From an uncultured Acetatifactor sp. (GTDB taxonomy: Bacteria > Bacillota > Clostridia > Lachnospirales > Lachnospiraceae), in NCBI GenBank assembly GCA_947625255.1, contig CANQNT010000032.1, positions 1-38,996 of the forward strand: a DNA stretch of 38,996 nucleotides, in the 5' to 3' direction. The translations under genes and the position numbers were made by a program. The number at the start of each line of letters is the position of its first letter. Positions within the stretch are counted from its first letter, which is position 1. The notes under the pieces were generated by a model that was given only the letters and a program-made list of their open reading frames with translations, was not told where the DNA came from and did no database searches. Below are positions 7,041 through 15,987 of the stretch, one piece after another.

Positions 7041-8174
7041 ATGGAAAAAAGGAAAATGGAAAAGATAGGAATCGAGACTTCCCTGCTGGGCTTTGGATGT
7101 ATGCGTTTCCCTACCACGTCCGAGGGAAAGATTGACGAGCCTCTGGCGGAGGCGATGCTGGACCGGGCCATTGCGGCGGGCGTGAATTACATTGACACGG
7201 CTTATCCTTATCATAATGGGGAGAGCGAGCCTTTTGTGGGGCGTGTTCTGGCAAAGTATGACCGTTCCTCTTATTATTTGGCGACCAAGCTGCCGTTGTG
7301 GGCGGTCGATCAGTTGGAGGACGTGGATCGCGTTTTTGCCGAGCAGCTTACCAGACTGCGCACGGATTATATTGATTTCTATCTGATGCACGCCGTGTCC
7401 AAAGAGCGTTGGGATAAAATGGTAGGATTGGGCGTGGTGAAGCGTCTGGAAGAGCTGAAGGCGGAGGGTAAGATTCATAATCTGGGCTTCTCTTTCCACG
7501 ATCGTTATGAGGTGTTTGAGGAGGTCTTAAACTACAGAGACTGGGATTTCTGTCAGATTCAGTTAAATTACATGGATGCCCAGACCCAGGCGGGACTTAA
7601 GGGCTATGCCCTGACGGAAAGCAAGCAGATTCCGCTGGTCATCATGGAGCCTGTCAAGGGCGGTACGCTGGCTGCCTTTGATGAAGCGATCGCGGCCAAG
7701 TTCCATGCCCATGATCCCCAGGCATCCATTGCTTCTTTTGCCATGCGCTGGGTTGGAAGCCTGCCCAATGTGAAAGTGGTGCTGAGCGGGATGTCCGGCA
7801 TGGAGCAAGTGGAGGATAATCTGAAGACCTTTGGACATTTCCGTCCGCTCAGTGAGGCGGAGGCCGCCACTATAGAAGAGGTGGTGACGACCATGAACAG
7901 CCGGGTAAAAAACGGCTGCACGGGATGCGGCTATTGTATGCCTTGTCCTTTTGGCGTGAAAATCCCCGATATTTTCCGTTTGTGGAATCTATATCATAAA
8001 TACCAGAACTATCGGATGGTTCGCCGGGGCTGGGAGAGTATGGATGAAAAGAACAAGCCTTCCAGCTGCGTGAAGTGCGGGAAATGTGAGCGCGCCTGTC
8101 CCCAGAAGCTGAACATTCGTGAGGATTTGGTCAGGGCGCAGGAGGATTTGGACAAAAAGGAACTGATTTTCTAA
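7041..8174 (+). CDS. Aldo/keto reductase with C-terminal ferredoxin-like 2[4Fe-4S] domain
   Basis: The protein has 377 residues. The TIM-barrel carries the AKR tetrad as D52 and Y57 (NYIDTAYPYH), K83 (LATKLPLW) and H117 (FYLMHAVS). The C-terminus has two ferredoxin motifs, CTGCGYCMPCPFGV (about residues 294-307) and CVKCGKCERACPQKL (about 340-354), which should bind two [4Fe-4S] clusters. Such clostridial fusions are predicted oxidoreductases with unknown substrates. GAAGGAG precedes the start. Only 15 bp separate it from the AraC regulator, so the two are probably cotranscribed. Confidence 0.92.
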   Translation: MEKRKMEKIGIETSLLGFGCMRFPTTSEGKIDEPLAEAMLDRAIAAGVNYIDTAYPYHNGESEPFVGRVLAKYDRSSYYLATKLPLWAVDQLEDVDRVFAEQLTRLRTDYIDFYLMHAVSKERWDKMVGLGVVKRLEELKAEGKIHNLGFSFHDRYEVFEEVLNYRDWDFCQIQLNYMDAQTQAGLKGYALTESKQIPLVIMEPVKGGTLAAFDEAIAAKFHAHDPQASIASFAMRWVGSLPNVKVVLSGMSGMEQVEDNLKTFGHFRPLSEAEAATIEEVVTTMNSRVKNGCTGCGYCMPCPFGVKIPDIFRLWNLYHKYQNYRMVRRGWESMDEKNKPSSCVKCGKCERACPQKLNIREDLVRAQEDLDKKELIF

Positions 8175-8189
8175 GAAAAAGGAGCGGGC

Positions 8190-9080
8190 ATGGAGAAAGC
8201 GTATAAGCTGGATTTTCAAAATGAAAAAACGGGAAGCCTCTATGTGAATTGCTGCGGCTGTTCCCAAACGGAACCACTACATAGCTTTGGTCCTGCCTCC
8301 AAGCCCCACTACCTGATTCATTATGTGTTGAGCGGCAAGGGTATCTTTCGCTTCCATGACAAGGAGTATCGTCTGGAGGCAGGATACGGTTTCTTGATTC
8401 AGCCCAATGAACTGGCTTTCTATCGGGCGGATGAGGAAGATCCATGGAGTTATCTGTGGGTAGGCTTTGCCGGCAGCCGTGCTAAGGAATATCTGGATTT
8501 TATGGGCTTATCGGACCGACATCCTATTTTTGCCTGCGAAAAGTCGGAAGAATTGTATGCCATCGTCAAGGATATGATGGAACACAGCACCTTTGGAGTG
8601 GCCAATGAGCTGCGGCGAAACGGTCAGCTGGGGGTATTCTTATCTGTCATCGCGGACAGTGCCGGCGTGGTAAACGGGGATGAGGAGGACAAGGGAAACG
8701 GCTATGTGAAAAAGGCGGTCTCCTTTATCCAGTGCAATTATTGTGATCCTATCAGGGTGACGGATGTGGCGGAATATGTCTGCATTAACAGAAGCTATCT
8801 CTACACCTTGTTCCAAAATTATCTGGGCATGAGCCCCCAGCGTTTTTTGACGGCATTTCGGATTACCAAGGCCAGGGAACTGCTGGAATCGACGAGTTAT
8901 TCCATTGAAAGCATTGCGCTTTCCTGCGGCTATCGGGATGCCATGGTATTTACCAAGGCGTTTCATGGCCTGAGAGGAACTTCTCCCTCCAAGTACCGCA
9001 GAGAATATCATAAAGAAAGCAGCCGCTCCCAGCTTCATGAAGTGGAGCGGCTGATTGAAGACTTGATCAAGCCTATATAA
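8190..9080 (+). CDS. AraC family transcriptional regulator
   Basis: The protein has 296 residues. An N-terminal cupin-type sensor domain (HYLIHYVLSGKGIFRF, then GYGFLIQPNELAFYRADEED) is followed by two helix-turn-helix units near residues 185-285 (VTDVAEYVCINRSYLYTLF and SIESIALSCGYRDAMVFTKA), ending in FHGLRGTSPSKYRR, the AraC signature. The sensor resembles regulators of sugar-utilisation genes in Firmicutes. AAAAAGGAG lies before the ATG. It probably controls the reductase gene upstream or a distant sugar locus. Its last 8 bp overlap the opposing small gene. Confidence 0.93.
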   Translation: MEKAYKLDFQNEKTGSLYVNCCGCSQTEPLHSFGPASKPHYLIHYVLSGKGIFRFHDKEYRLEAGYGFLIQPNELAFYRADEEDPWSYLWVGFAGSRAKEYLDFMGLSDRHPIFACEKSEELYAIVKDMMEHSTFGVANELRRNGQLGVFLSVIADSAGVVNGDEEDKGNGYVKKAVSFIQCNYCDPIRVTDVAEYVCINRSYLYTLFQNYLGMSPQRFLTAFRITKARELLESTSYSIESIALSCGYRDAMVFTKAFHGLRGTSPSKYRREYHKESSRSQLHEVERLIEDLIKPI

Positions 9081-9480
9081 TTACTTGGAAATCGGTGCTG
9101 TGGAGGATTTGACCGTTCACCAGAATATGCAGAACGCAGGGAATTGTCCGTGTCCCGGGGAAAAATGCCAGTTTAGAAGACACGGAAGTGCTGTTGTCTA
9201 CAAGTATGGAGTCCTCCAGCAGCGTATGGCTGTGGTTGTATAATAAAAATCCAACGGGACATTTTTTGCTCGATATTTTATAAGTGCGGATTGTCTGCGT
9301 CCCATGGGCGTCCGTGGAATCGAGCTGGTAACGGATGTCCAGATGCATAGGTGCGTCGGAGACGTTTTGCAGTGTAAAAGTAAACTCCAATTCCTCCCCC
9401 AGGGCCACCAGGGGCGTTTTGAGCTCAAAATGAATCAAAGAGATAGAGTCGTAGATCTTCAAATCAATCACATCGTTCAT
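9073..9480 (-). CDS. Small Ig-like fold protein resembling the C-terminal domain of AlkC/AlkD-like proteins
   Basis: The 135-residue protein is predicted to be all beta strand and has no signal peptide. The pattern is LKTPLVALGEELEFTFTLQN, then MHLDIRYQLD, TIRTYKIS, and a last part FFPGTRTIPCVLHILVNGQI with a STDFQV strand. I recognise the layout from the Ig-like C-terminal domain of some bacterial DNA alkylation repair (AlkC-type) proteins, whose end reads YPG-H-vE-qVNG---a-F-l. Here it stands alone, without the HEAT-repeat glycosylase part, so no repair activity should be assumed. It overlaps the AraC stop by 8 bp tail to tail. AGCAGGGG precedes the start and a -10 lies further up. Confidence 0.65.
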   Translation of the reverse strand: MNDVIDLKIYDSISLIHFELKTPLVALGEELEFTFTLQNVSDAPMHLDIRYQLDSTDAHGTQTIRTYKISSKKCPVGFLLYNHSHTLLEDSILVDNSTSVSSKLAFFPGTRTIPCVLHILVNGQILHSTDFQVII

Positions 9481-9780
9481 GGAAATCCCCTGCTTTCCCT
9501 TTTGGAATGACTGTCAATTGCGGCGCGGCTGCGACTGTTGAGAGTTCCGTGCCTCGTCGTATTCAGTATAGCATATTTCGTGGGAAAAAACAGATATTTG
9601 GGCGTTTCTTAAGTAAAGCTTAATCTTTTATGAGAAGTAAAACTCAAATTGATCGTGCATAAATTCTCCCACCCAACGCAAAATATACCATAAATGCAAG
9701 GCCAAAGGTTATGTGAATCGTGTTTCCTGTTAAGTTGGCCTATTGGCAGGCACCTTGAGATTCATGCGGAAGGGTTGGGA
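9481..9780 (+). other. 300-bp intergenic region between diverging genes
   Basis: It holds a minus-strand extended -10 for the Ig-like gene (positions 9565-9573) and A+T-rich sequence before the membrane-protein gene. No convincing plus-strand promoter, RNA gene or conserved ORF is visible. Confidence 0.5.
9565..9573 (-). promoter_or_regulatory. Extended -10 promoter of the Ig-like gene
   Basis: The minus strand reads TGCTATACT. The -35 region (CTGTTT at 17 bp) is poor. Confidence 0.4.
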
Positions 9781-11187
9781 ATGTTTCATATGCGGGATAC
9801 TTTTTACAAGTCATATGGCGTGTCCAAAAAAATCGGACGAGCGAAACCATGGGAATGGGTGCTTAAAAAGCTGTCGGTTTTTTTGCGGGACAACCAGGTT
9901 TATGTGGTTTTCTTCATGGTTTTGGCGGTTGCCCATCTTACGGCGTATTCTGGCCAGGATGATGTCTATTTTGCCGCGGCGTTGGAAGACCGGGGGGTAT
10001 TGGCGTTTTTGCGGGATCGATATCAAATGTGGTCTTCCCGGATCTTGATAGAAGGAATGTTGGTATTTCTGGCGAGGATGCCGGAAGTTTGGAGTGTGCT
10101 TAATGTCCTGGCTTTTGTACTGGCGGGATTTTCCCTGGTTGAACTGCTGTCTTTGGATAAGAGAAAGGATCTTTATGGCTGCTGGCTGATTTTGGGGGGA
10201 TTCTTTTTAATTCCGTTTGCCTGCTACAATGGCGCCGGATGGATCGCAACCACGTTAAATTATTTGTGGCCGTGCGCGTTGGCCTTGTGGGCGTTGGTTC
10301 CGGTGAAAAAGATTTTGTGTGAAGAGCCGGTTTCATGGTGGGAAAAGGCGCTTTCCATTCCGTCGCTGATCGTGGCGGCAAATATGGAATTGGTGTGTGT
10401 TTTCCTGCTTGCGGTGCTTTCCTTATGCACGGCGGTGGATGCCTGGAGCAAAAAGAGACTGCGTCCTTATTTTGCCATTATGATCCTATTGGTGGTTTTC
10501 AGTTTGCTCTTTATCCTCACTTGCCCCGGAAATGCCGCCAGAGCGGAAAGCGAGACGCTTACCTGGTTCCCGGAATTTACGGAATTATCCTTGCCCAGGA
10601 AACTGGAAATCGGCTTTTCTTCCACACTATTCGCGTTTTTCTTTGCGCCGAATCTTCTCTTTTTTTCCTTTTCCCTGCTTTTGTTTGTCACGGTATGTGT
10701 CTGTGTTCGGGAGATGCCGGTTCGGCTGCTTGCATCCATTCCCTTGTCCGCCAGTACCTTTCTGGGAATTTTGGGCGGGGAAAATGTGGGGATTTTCCAA
10801 GAACTTCAGGGATATCGGACACGGCTGGCCTGGTATGGAACGGGAATCAGCCTTGCGGAGCCCGGGACCTGGATGCCGGATTTGTTTTGCCTGTTTCTCT
10901 GCGGGACGATTTTATTTACAATTTGCCGTATTTTTGATAAAAAAAGCGCGTTTCTCCTATGCTTTGTCTTGTTGGCGGGCTTTGCCACCCGGATGGCAAT
11001 GTCCTTTTCCCCCACTGTCTGGGCTTCGGGTGAAAGAACCTTTCTGGTGATGGACCTTTGTCTGCTTTTCTGTATGGGAGCGTTTGCGCGGCGGATGGCA
11101 GAGGCGCGGCCACGGTATCGGGAGGCTGTTTTTCTGGCGATCGGCTGCCTTGAAACTTTTGGCATCGTGAATTTTTGGTTCGGATGA
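9781..11187 (+). CDS. Polytopic membrane protein, DUF6056 / GT-C-like
   Basis: The protein has 468 residues from the preferred ATG at 9781, which follows GGAAGGG; an ATG at 9694 would add 29 residues. There are about ten or eleven hydrophobic segments. Early motifs SGQDDVYFAAAL and MWSSRILIEGMLVF, plus LTCPGNAARAE in the middle, resemble the DUF6056-type proteins of Lachnospiraceae, which look like GT-C glycosyltransferases (acidic loop residues after the first membrane span). It may move or add sugars from lipid carriers to a surface glycan, but that is inference. It stands alone, with its own leader before galK. Confidence 0.7.
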   Translation: MFHMRDTFYKSYGVSKKIGRAKPWEWVLKKLSVFLRDNQVYVVFFMVLAVAHLTAYSGQDDVYFAAALEDRGVLAFLRDRYQMWSSRILIEGMLVFLARMPEVWSVLNVLAFVLAGFSLVELLSLDKRKDLYGCWLILGGFFLIPFACYNGAGWIATTLNYLWPCALALWALVPVKKILCEEPVSWWEKALSIPSLIVAANMELVCVFLLAVLSLCTAVDAWSKKRLRPYFAIMILLVVFSLLFILTCPGNAARAESETLTWFPEFTELSLPRKLEIGFSSTLFAFFFAPNLLFFSFSLLLFVTVCVCVREMPVRLLASIPLSASTFLGILGGENVGIFQELQGYRTRLAWYGTGISLAEPGTWMPDLFCLFLCGTILFTICRIFDKKSAFLLCFVLLAGFATRMAMSFSPTVWASGERTFLVMDLCLLFCMGAFARRMAEARPRYREAVFLAIGCLETFGIVNFWFG

Positions 11188-11271
11188 ATGATGGCCGGGT
11201 CTGGCAGTGGTGGTTTAACATTTTCACAGAAAAAAAGAACAAATTGATATGGCAAAGCAGGGAATTTGATG

Positions 11272-11331
11272 TATAATAAAAACAGGTTGTAGGTTGTCTA
11301 TGAAAGCCGCGTGCCAGGAAGAGTGGCTTTC
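11272..11331 (+). promoter_or_regulatory. galKT leader: -10 box and hairpin
   Basis: TATAAT at 11272-11277 is a perfect -10 but the -35 is poor, which suits a promoter needing an activator. Downstream, GAAAGCC (11302) pairs with GGCTTTC (11325) as a leader hairpin without a T tract. Confidence 0.4.
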
Positions 11332-11381
11332 GACAAAACTTGAGAACAGACGGCTGCGTGGGCGGCACAGAAGGAGGAGCG

Positions 11382-12545
11382 ATGAAAGATATCATTTTGG
11401 CAAAATTTGAAGAGGTTTTTGGAAGCGCGTCAGGCGCGAAAGTATATTTTGCGCCGGGGCGTGTGAATATGATCGGAGAGCATACGGACTATAACGGGGG
11501 TCATGTTTTTCCATGTGCCCTGACTATCGGAACCTACGGCGTGGCACGCAAAAGGGAGGATGACAAGCTGCGGTTTTATTCCATGAATTTTGCGCAGAGA
11601 GGTGTGATCGAGTCTTCCCTGCAGGATTTGAAACCTTATAAGGAGGCCAACTGGACCAATTATCCCAAGGGTGTGATGTGGGCCTTTGAGCAGCGGGGGA
11701 TGGCGCTGCCCTGCGGCATGGATCTGCTGCTGAACGGCACGATTCCCAATGGCTCCGGACTTTCCTCTTCCGCGTCCGTGGAGGTGCTTACGGGATACAT
11801 ATTGCGGGATTTCTTTGGATTTGACGTGACGAATCAGGATCTGGCCCTGATCGGTCAGTATTCCGAGAATCATTTTAATGGCGTGAATTGCGGCATCATG
11901 GACCAGTTTGCCATTGCCATGGGCAAGAAAGGACATGCCATTTTCCTGGACACCGCGGATTTGTCCTTTGAATATGCGCCGATTCAGCTGGAGAATGCCA
12001 AGATTGTCATAGCCTCCAGCAATAAGAAAAGGGGCTTGGGAGATTCCAAGTATAACGAGCGCCGCGGCGAGTGTGAAACGGCCCTGGCGGAACTGCAAAA
12101 GGTTGTGGACATCAAGGCCCTTGGAGATCTGACGGAGGAGGCCTTTGAGCAATATCAGTCCGCCATTGGCAGCGAGGTGCGCCGCAGGCGGGCAAAGCAC
12201 GCGGTTTACGAAAACCAACGGACCATTAAGGCGGTGGAAGCCCTGAAGAAGAACGACGTGAAGCTGTTTGGGGAATTGATGAACGCGTCCCATGTCTCCT
12301 TGCGGGATGATTATGAGGTGACGGGCGTGGAGTTGGATACCCTGGTAGAGGAGGCCTGGAAAGTGCCGGGAGTGATCGGGTCCCGTATGACGGGCGCCGG
12401 TTTCGGCGGCTGCACGGTCAGCATTGTGGAAAATAGCGCTATCGACAATTTTATTGAATCGGTTGGCAGGGCCTATCAGGAAAAAATCGGATATGCCGCG
12501 GATTTCTATGTGGTGGAGATCGGGGACGGGCCAAGAGCCTTGTAA
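11382..12545 (+). CDS. galK: Galactokinase
   Basis: The protein has 387 residues. It has the galactokinase signature GRVNMIGEHTDYNGG (residues 26-40), the GHMP ATP loop PNGSGLSSSAS (about 119-129), the catalytic-Asp segment GIMDQFAIAMG, and the C-terminal GAGFGGC motif. It phosphorylates alpha-D-galactose to galactose 1-phosphate with ATP, the first Leloir step. AAGGAGG ends 4 bp before the ATG at 11382, preferred over an ATG at 11340. galT follows after 78 bp, giving a galKT pair. galE is not in the window, and galM is not seen. Confidence 0.97.
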   Translation: MKDIILAKFEEVFGSASGAKVYFAPGRVNMIGEHTDYNGGHVFPCALTIGTYGVARKREDDKLRFYSMNFAQRGVIESSLQDLKPYKEANWTNYPKGVMWAFEQRGMALPCGMDLLLNGTIPNGSGLSSSASVEVLTGYILRDFFGFDVTNQDLALIGQYSENHFNGVNCGIMDQFAIAMGKKGHAIFLDTADLSFEYAPIQLENAKIVIASSNKKRGLGDSKYNERRGECETALAELQKVVDIKALGDLTEEAFEQYQSAIGSEVRRRRAKHAVYENQRTIKAVEALKKNDVKLFGELMNASHVSLRDDYEVTGVELDTLVEEAWKVPGVIGSRMTGAGFGGCTVSIVENSAIDNFIESVGRAYQEKIGYAADFYVVEIGDGPRAL

Positions 12546-12623
12546 GAATTGGAGGTTATTGCGAAATCAGCCGATACACAGGCCGCGCGGCGGCTGTGGG
12601 GGAAAGCACGGAAAGGAGAGACC

Positions 12624-14129
12624 ATGATTCAGACAGATATCAGGAAATTAGTGATTTATGGCGTACAGACGGGTCTGGTGCCGGAGGAAGATGTGGTTTA
12701 TACCACGAACCGTCTGCTGGAGTTGTTCAGTCTGGATGAACTTGAGGACTGCGGCCAGCCCGTCACCATGCGGGAGGACGAGTTGGAAGCGGTGCTGGGC
12801 CGATTGTTGGACTACGCCTATGAAAACGGGATCACAACGGAAAACAGCATTGTTTATCGTGACTTGTTTGACACGAAGATCATGGGGATGCTGATGCCCC
12901 GTCCCAGTGAAGTGGTGCGTAAGTTTTACGAACTTTATCGGACCGTATCGCCTGAGGCGGCGACGGATTATTTCTACAAGCTGAGCCGGGATTCGGATTA
13001 CATACGCAGATACCGCATCGTCAAGGATATGAAGTGGGTGGCACCCACACAGTATGGGGATTTGGACATCACCATCAATCTCTCCAAGCCGGAAAAGGAT
13101 CCCAAGGCCATTGCCGCCGCCAGGAACGCGAAGCAGTCGGGCTATCCCAAGTGTCTGCTTTGCAGGGAAAACGAGGGCTATGCGGGCCGGGTAAATCATC
13201 CCGCAAGGCAGAATCACCGTATTATTCCGGTGGTGATCAATGGCAGCCAATGGGGTTTCCAGTATTCGCCTTATGTATATTATAACGAGCATTGCATCGT
13301 GTTTCATTATCAGCATATACCGATGAAAATCGACCATGCCACGTTTTGCAAGCTGTTTGATTTTGTCAGACAGTTTCCTCATTATTTTGTGGGTTCCAAT
13401 GCGGATCTGCCAATTGTGGGAGGATCGATTTTAAGCCATGATCATTTCCAGGGAGGGCATTATGAATTTGCCATGGCCAAGGCGCCAGTGGAGAGAAGCT
13501 TCACGGTGAAAGGATACGAGGATGTACAGGCCGGTATTGTGAAATGGCCCATGTCCGTCATTCGTCTGCGGGGAGAGGATACGGACCGCATCATTGCCCT
13601 GGCGGACGTGATTTTATCGAAATGGAGAGAATACACCGACGAGGCTGCCTTTATCTATGCCTACACGGACGGTGAGCCGCACAATACCATTACGCCCATT
13701 GCAAGAAAGCGGGGAGAGCTCTATGAGTTGGATCTGGTGCTGCGCAACAATATTACCACAAAGGAGCATCCTCTGGGTGTTTACCATCCGCATGCCAGGC
13801 TGCATCATATTAAAAAGGAAAACATTGGTTTGATTGAGGTCATGGGCCTGGCGGTATTGCCGGCAAGGCTGAAAGAGGAGATTGCGGAGCTAAAAGAAGC
13901 GATGCTGACCGGAAAGGACTTGCGCGGCGAGGAGAATCTGGCCAAGCACGCGGACTGGGTGGAAGAATTTTCGCCCAAATATGACAAAATCGATGCTTCC
14001 AACATTGATGAGATCATAGAAAAGGAAATCGGTCTTGTTTTTATGGAAGTGTTGGAGGATGCCGGGGTCTATAAGAGGACGGAAGAGGGACAGAAAGCAT
14101 TTGACCGGTTTGTGAACAGCTTGTCCTAA
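12624..14129 (+). CDS. galT: Galactose-1-phosphate uridylyltransferase, Gram-positive type
   Basis: The protein has 501 residues, the long form typical of Firmicutes (the E. coli type is about 350). It contains LMPRPSEVVRKFYELY, NLSKPEKDPKAIAAAR, CLLCRENEGYAGR with paired Cys, RIIPVVINGSQWGFQYSPY, SILSHDHFQGGHYEFAM as the likely active-site His region, and YHPHARLHHIKKENIG. It exchanges UMP between UDP-glucose and galactose 1-phosphate. AAAGGAGA precedes the ATG at 12624; a start at 12549 would add 25 residues unlike the family. Cotranscribed with galK. Confidence 0.96.
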   Translation: MIQTDIRKLVIYGVQTGLVPEEDVVYTTNRLLELFSLDELEDCGQPVTMREDELEAVLGRLLDYAYENGITTENSIVYRDLFDTKIMGMLMPRPSEVVRKFYELYRTVSPEAATDYFYKLSRDSDYIRRYRIVKDMKWVAPTQYGDLDITINLSKPEKDPKAIAAARNAKQSGYPKCLLCRENEGYAGRVNHPARQNHRIIPVVINGSQWGFQYSPYVYYNEHCIVFHYQHIPMKIDHATFCKLFDFVRQFPHYFVGSNADLPIVGGSILSHDHFQGGHYEFAMAKAPVERSFTVKGYEDVQAGIVKWPMSVIRLRGEDTDRIIALADVILSKWREYTDEAAFIYAYTDGEPHNTITPIARKRGELYELDLVLRNNITTKEHPLGVYHPHARLHHIKKENIGLIEVMGLAVLPARLKEEIAELKEAMLTGKDLRGEENLAKHADWVEEFSPKYDKIDASNIDEIIEKEIGLVFMEVLEDAGVYKRTEEGQKAFDRFVNSLS

Positions 14130-14180
14130 CCTCGGAGAGGTGCCGGATGAAGGAACTTTTATCCGGAAAGGAAAAGAAGT

Positions 14181-15971
14181 ATGAAGTTCTTGTTGTGTGC
14201 GCTGAACGCGAAATATATCCACTCCAATCCCGCGGTGTACAGTCTGCGCGCTTACGCCGGGGAGGAATGGAGGGAGCAGATTGAAATCGCGGAATATACC
14301 ATCAACCAATATGCGGATGACATCCTTGCCGATCTTTATCAGAAACGGCCGGATGTCATCGGCTTTTCCTGCTATATCTGGAACTGGTCCCTGGTGCAGG
14401 AGCTGTTGGAAGAGCTGCCCAAGCTTCTGCCCCGGGTACGGGTCTGGCTGGGAGGCCCGGAAGTGACCTATGACGCGGACGAGATTCTGAAGCGCTTTCC
14501 GGGACTGGCCGGAATCATGGTAGGCGAAGGAGAGGCGACTTTTCGGGAATTGATGGAATATTATGGCGGCCGGTCAGGCAAAGAGCTTTGGGAGATTCCC
14601 GGACTGTGTCTGCCCCGCGGAGAGCTTCCGGAAATCCCCGGCCTATGCCTGACCGGGGGCTATACCGCGGCCAGACCGTTGGCGGATTTGGACGCCTTGC
14701 CGTTTCCCTATGAGGATCCGACGCAATTTGCCAACAAGATCATCTATTATGAAACCAGCAGAGGATGTCCTTATCGCTGCAGCTATTGTCTTTCATCCAT
14801 TGATTCCGGGGTACGCCTCCGGGATTTTCAATTGGTGAAAAAGGAGCTGCAATTCTTTCTGGATGCCAGGGTAGCTCAGGTAAAATTCGTGGATCGTACC
14901 TTTAACTGTAATCATGAGCATACGATGGCGATTTGGAACTATCTTTTGGAACATGACAATGGCGTGACCAATTTCCATTTTGAGATCTCCGCCGATATTC
15001 TGCGGTCTGATGAGATCGCCCTGCTTCGCCGGATGCGGCCGGGTCTTGTGCAGCTGGAGATCGGTGTGCAGACCGCCAATCCCATGACACTTCGGGCGAT
15101 CCGGCGCAATATGAGTCTGGAACGATTGGAACAGGTAGTGGCAAGGATTCGGGAGGGCAGGAACATTCACCAGCATTTGGACCTGATCGCGGGACTGCCC
15201 TATGAGGATTATGAGAGCTTCGGCCGGTCTTTCAACCGTGTTTATTCCATGAAGCCCCAACAGCTGCAGCTCGGATTTTTGAAAGTGTTAAAGGGATCCG
15301 AGATGGAGAGAAGAACGGAGGAGTTCGGTATTTGTTACCAGAGCAGACCGCCCTACGAGGTGTTGTATACCAATTGGCTGTCCTATGAGGACGTTCTGCG
15401 TCTGAAAAGGGTGGAAGAAATGGTGGAACTGTATTATAACAGCAATCAGTTCGTTCATACACTGGAATTTCTGGAGGGCGCTTTTCCATCGCCTTTTGCC
15501 ATGTACGAGACTCTGGCGGATTTTTACCGGGAGAAAGGATATTTTACCAACCATCCGGCCAGGAGCTATCGTTATCAGGCATTGTTGGAGTTCGCGGTAA
15601 GCAGTGATCCGGAGTGTGAGGCGCTTTATCGGGAATTGTTGACATTTGACTTATATCTGCGGGAAAATAGTAAGAGCAGGCCTGAATTTGCCGGAGACTT
15701 ACAGCCGTTTCGGGAAGAACTGCGCGGATTTTATCGGCAGGAGGAGCGTCTGCGAAGGCTGCTGCCCGCTTATCAGTCATATGATGAAAGGCAGATTACG
15801 CGCATGACCCATTTGGAGCCGTTTTGTTATCCCGTATGGGACGGGGAGCTTCTGCAGAAGACGCGTCTGGAGAGGAAAGATGCGGCAAGGTGGTTTGTTT
15901 TGTTTGACTACCGGACGAGGGATCCGCTGACACATGATGCCCGCTTTCTGGTGACAGAACGGCAGAAATGA
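14181..15971 (+). CDS. B12-binding-domain radical SAM protein (DUF4080 type)
   Basis: The protein has 596 residues. The N-terminal 130 residues form a cobalamin-binding-like Rossmann domain (LLCALNAKYIHSNPAVYSLR, RPDVIGFSCYIWNWS, VWLGGPEVTYDA). The radical SAM core starts at RGCPYRCSYC with C196, C200 and C203 holding the [4Fe-4S] cluster. LEIGVQTANPMTLRAI and HLDLIAGLPYEDYESF are typical later core strands, and the last ~200 residues form a DUF4080-type tail ending near RWFVLFDYR. The substrate is unknown. A short internal duplication, EIPGLCL repeated 13 residues apart (residues 138-157), sits in the linker between the two domains. GGAAAGG precedes the ATG. Confidence 0.9.
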   Translation: MKFLLCALNAKYIHSNPAVYSLRAYAGEEWREQIEIAEYTINQYADDILADLYQKRPDVIGFSCYIWNWSLVQELLEELPKLLPRVRVWLGGPEVTYDADEILKRFPGLAGIMVGEGEATFRELMEYYGGRSGKELWEIPGLCLPRGELPEIPGLCLTGGYTAARPLADLDALPFPYEDPTQFANKIIYYETSRGCPYRCSYCLSSIDSGVRLRDFQLVKKELQFFLDARVAQVKFVDRTFNCNHEHTMAIWNYLLEHDNGVTNFHFEISADILRSDEIALLRRMRPGLVQLEIGVQTANPMTLRAIRRNMSLERLEQVVARIREGRNIHQHLDLIAGLPYEDYESFGRSFNRVYSMKPQQLQLGFLKVLKGSEMERRTEEFGICYQSRPPYEVLYTNWLSYEDVLRLKRVEEMVELYYNSNQFVHTLEFLEGAFPSPFAMYETLADFYREKGYFTNHPARSYRYQALLEFAVSSDPECEALYRELLTFDLYLRENSKSRPEFAGDLQPFREELRGFYRQEERLRRLLPAYQSYDERQITRMTHLEPFCYPVWDGELLQKTRLERKDAARWFVLFDYRTRDPLTHDARFLVTERQK

Positions 15972-15987
15972 CGAAAGGATGTAGCGA

